NCBI GenBank assembly: GCA_016208915.1
Contig: JACQXE010000024.1
Coordinates: 1-52,193, forward strand
DNA: 52,193 nt
Origin: Nitrospirota bacterium
GTDB lineage: Bacteria; Nitrospirota; Thermodesulfovibrionia; Thermodesulfovibrionales; UBA1546
Reading direction: 5' to 3'
Below are positions 51,453 through 52,193 of the stretch, one piece after another. Below the pieces are notes generated by a model. It ran no database searches. It was given only the letters and a program-made list of their open reading frames with translations, and was not told the origin of the DNA. How positions within the stretch are numbered: the first letter of the stretch is position 1; the number at the start of each line of letters is the position of its first letter. A program made the translations under genes and the position numbers.

Positions 51453-51659
51453 ATGAAAACAACTATTGATATTCCAGATAATGAATTAAAGGAAGCTATC
51501 AGGTACACTGGAGCAAAGACCAAGAGGGATGCTGTGGTGTATGCAATTAAGGACTTTAACAGAAGGCGCAGGCTATCTGAGCTTGCCAAAATACTGGGCA
51601 CTTTTAAAGAGTTTATGACGCAGGAAGACCTCAGGGTAATGAGAGAAGATAAGAAGTGA
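51453..51659 (+). CDS. vapB: VapB-type antitoxin
   Basis: A 68-residue antitoxin. The N-terminal MKTTIDIPDNELKEAIRYTG is a ribbon-helix-helix-like DNA-binding domain (family form TTIDIDD.L...A), and the C-terminal FKEFMTQEDLRVMREDKK should wrap around the toxin and neutralise it. It overlaps the toxin gene by four bases. Predicted to repress its own promoter, which lies directly upstream. Start codon at or next to the predicted transcript start. Confidence 0.85.
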   Translation: MKTTIDIPDNELKEAIRYTGAKTKRDAVVYAIKDFNRRRRLSELAKILGTFKEFMTQEDLRVMREDKK

Positions 51660-52057
51660 GAAAAAGCCAAGTAGTCCTGATTGACACATCAAGCTGGATA
51701 GAAGCTTTGCGGCAAACAGGAAGGGGTGATATAAGACAAAAGGTATCACATTTGATGGCTGAGGGCATTGCAGCATGGTGCGATATGGTGGCTGTAGAGC
51801 TGTGGAACGGTGCAAGAGGTGATTATGAGAAACAGAAGCTGTCTGAACTTGAAAAAGAGATTATCTGTTTAAATACTACCCCAGAGGTTTGGCAGACGGC
51901 TAAGGTGTTAGCACAGAGATGCAGAAAACAAGGACAGACTGTCCCATCGTCTGATTTGGTTATTACAGCATGCGCATTACATCATGGTGTTGATATTGAA
52001 CATTGCGATTCCCACATAGAATTTATTTTAAAAGTTCATGCCCTGAAGGGAAAATGA
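51656..52057 (+). CDS. vapC: VapC-type PIN-domain toxin ribonuclease
   Basis: A 133-residue PIN-domain RNase, likely cutting tRNA or rRNA. VLIDTSSWIEALR gives the first acidic residue (Asp10); VAVELWNGAR the conserved Glu; SSDLVITACALHHG and the final CDSHIEFI the other acidic residues. Complete PIN signature. The start is GTG in a GTGA overlap with the vapB stop. Its stop is directly followed by the inserted IS end, so the element stopped just short of breaking it. Confidence 0.88.
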   Translation: MRKSQVVLIDTSSWIEALRQTGRGDIRQKVSHLMAEGIAAWCDMVAVELWNGARGDYEKQKLSELEKEIICLNTTPEVWQTAKVLAQRCRKQGQTVPSSDLVITACALHHGVDIEHCDSHIEFILKVHALKGK

Positions 52058-52058
52058 T

Positions 52059-52193
52059 CTTCCCCCGTTTTTACGGACACTAAGTTAAGTTAGGCTGCCA
52101 TAGCCTCCAGCTCAAATGATACCGGTGAACGGTATCCCAGGGCTGAATGCCTCCTCTGCCGATTATAGAACATTTCAATATATTCGAAAACAC
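52059..52193 (-). mobile_element. Partial insertion sequence (IS3 family), one end
   Basis: The likely terminus is near 52059-52078, where CTTCCCCCGTTTTTACGGAC (read on plus) could be the terminal inverted repeat. This is directly next to the vapC stop at 52057. Only one end is in the window, so the repeat and target duplication cannot be checked. Confidence 0.7.
52090..52193 (-). CDS. IS3-family transposase, C-terminal end
   Basis: The last 34 or so codons of an IS3-type orfB (DDE integrase). Read on minus: [20 protein letters not shown] then [13 protein letters not shown] and [18 protein letters not shown] is the C-terminal signature of IS3/IS150-group transposases. The rest lies outside the window. 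The stop is followed by about 30 bases up to vapC. Confidence 0.9.
   Translation of the reverse strand, partial: VFEYIEMFYNRQRRHSALGYRSPVSFELEAMAA

Noticed and set aside
1-52193. tRNA or rRNA genes
   Set aside because: No cloverleaf, CCA-ended or rRNA-like stretch was recognised by eye; a tRNAscan run would settle it.

Overview
The window reads as a chromosomal segment of an anaerobic, Gram-negative-type bacterium. It has TonB transport, a periplasmic alpha-2-macroglobulin with PbpC, lipoproteins, the futalosine route to menaquinone, tungstate uptake, anaerobic (cbi-type) cobalamin synthesis and a corrinoid-activating ferredoxin. From remembered gene order and the style of its dispersed repeats I would guess Nitrospirota (Thermodesulfovibrio-like) or a deltaproteobacterial relative; nothing here proves it.

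Layout. (1) 1-7829: a cobalamin/TonB island. It holds the end of cbiL, cbiF, cbiG fused to the start of a broken cbiH, a 53-residue peptide gene with a perfect ribosome-binding site, a radical SAM/SPASM peptide-modifying enzyme, a cobalamin riboswitch, a broken btuB-type receptor gene and tonB. (2) 7949-14406: menaquinone genes mqnE-mqnC, hemC, a GGDEF/EAL protein and purF. (3) 14516-26256: a glycine-zipper lipoprotein, dgt, and an envelope cluster of alpha-2-macroglobulin, a CreD-like membrane protein, a DUF2914 protein and pbpC. (4) 26269-35642, minus strand: a tight run of queH, DUF2905, spoIID-like, queA, SPOR, phoH, a 7TM-HD phosphodiesterase, ybeY, mobB, a 57-residue protein, ccsB and hemA. 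(5) 35751-37963: tungstate transporter tupABC. (6) 38226-46134: a RACo-like protein, asd, a DUF488 protein, ychF, an unknown protein and a TPR membrane protein, with three copies of a structured intergenic repeat. (7) 46164-51277: smc-ruvA-ruvB. (8) 51418-52193: a vapBC toxin-antitoxin pair abutting an IS3-type element that is cut by the window edge.

Two things stand out. First, the peptide/radical SAM pair (2982-4668) sits inside the cobalamin operon and looks like a RiPP system tied to cobalamin; it matches what I remember of the little-studied CbpA/CbpB families. Second, the segment is full of short dispersed repeats of several sequence families. Many lie inside real genes in frame, adding about 10-30 residues at loops or linkers of cbiG, tonB, mqnC, mqnE, hemC, pbpC, mobB, ybeY, queA and the TPR protein. 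Others sit in signal peptides (btuB, spoIID), in the variable part of the riboswitch, and across the break in cbiH. A separate three-copy intergenic element (40104, 41864, 43159) has closing arms that differ in sequence between copies yet stay self-complementary, as a structured RNA or structured mobile repeat would.
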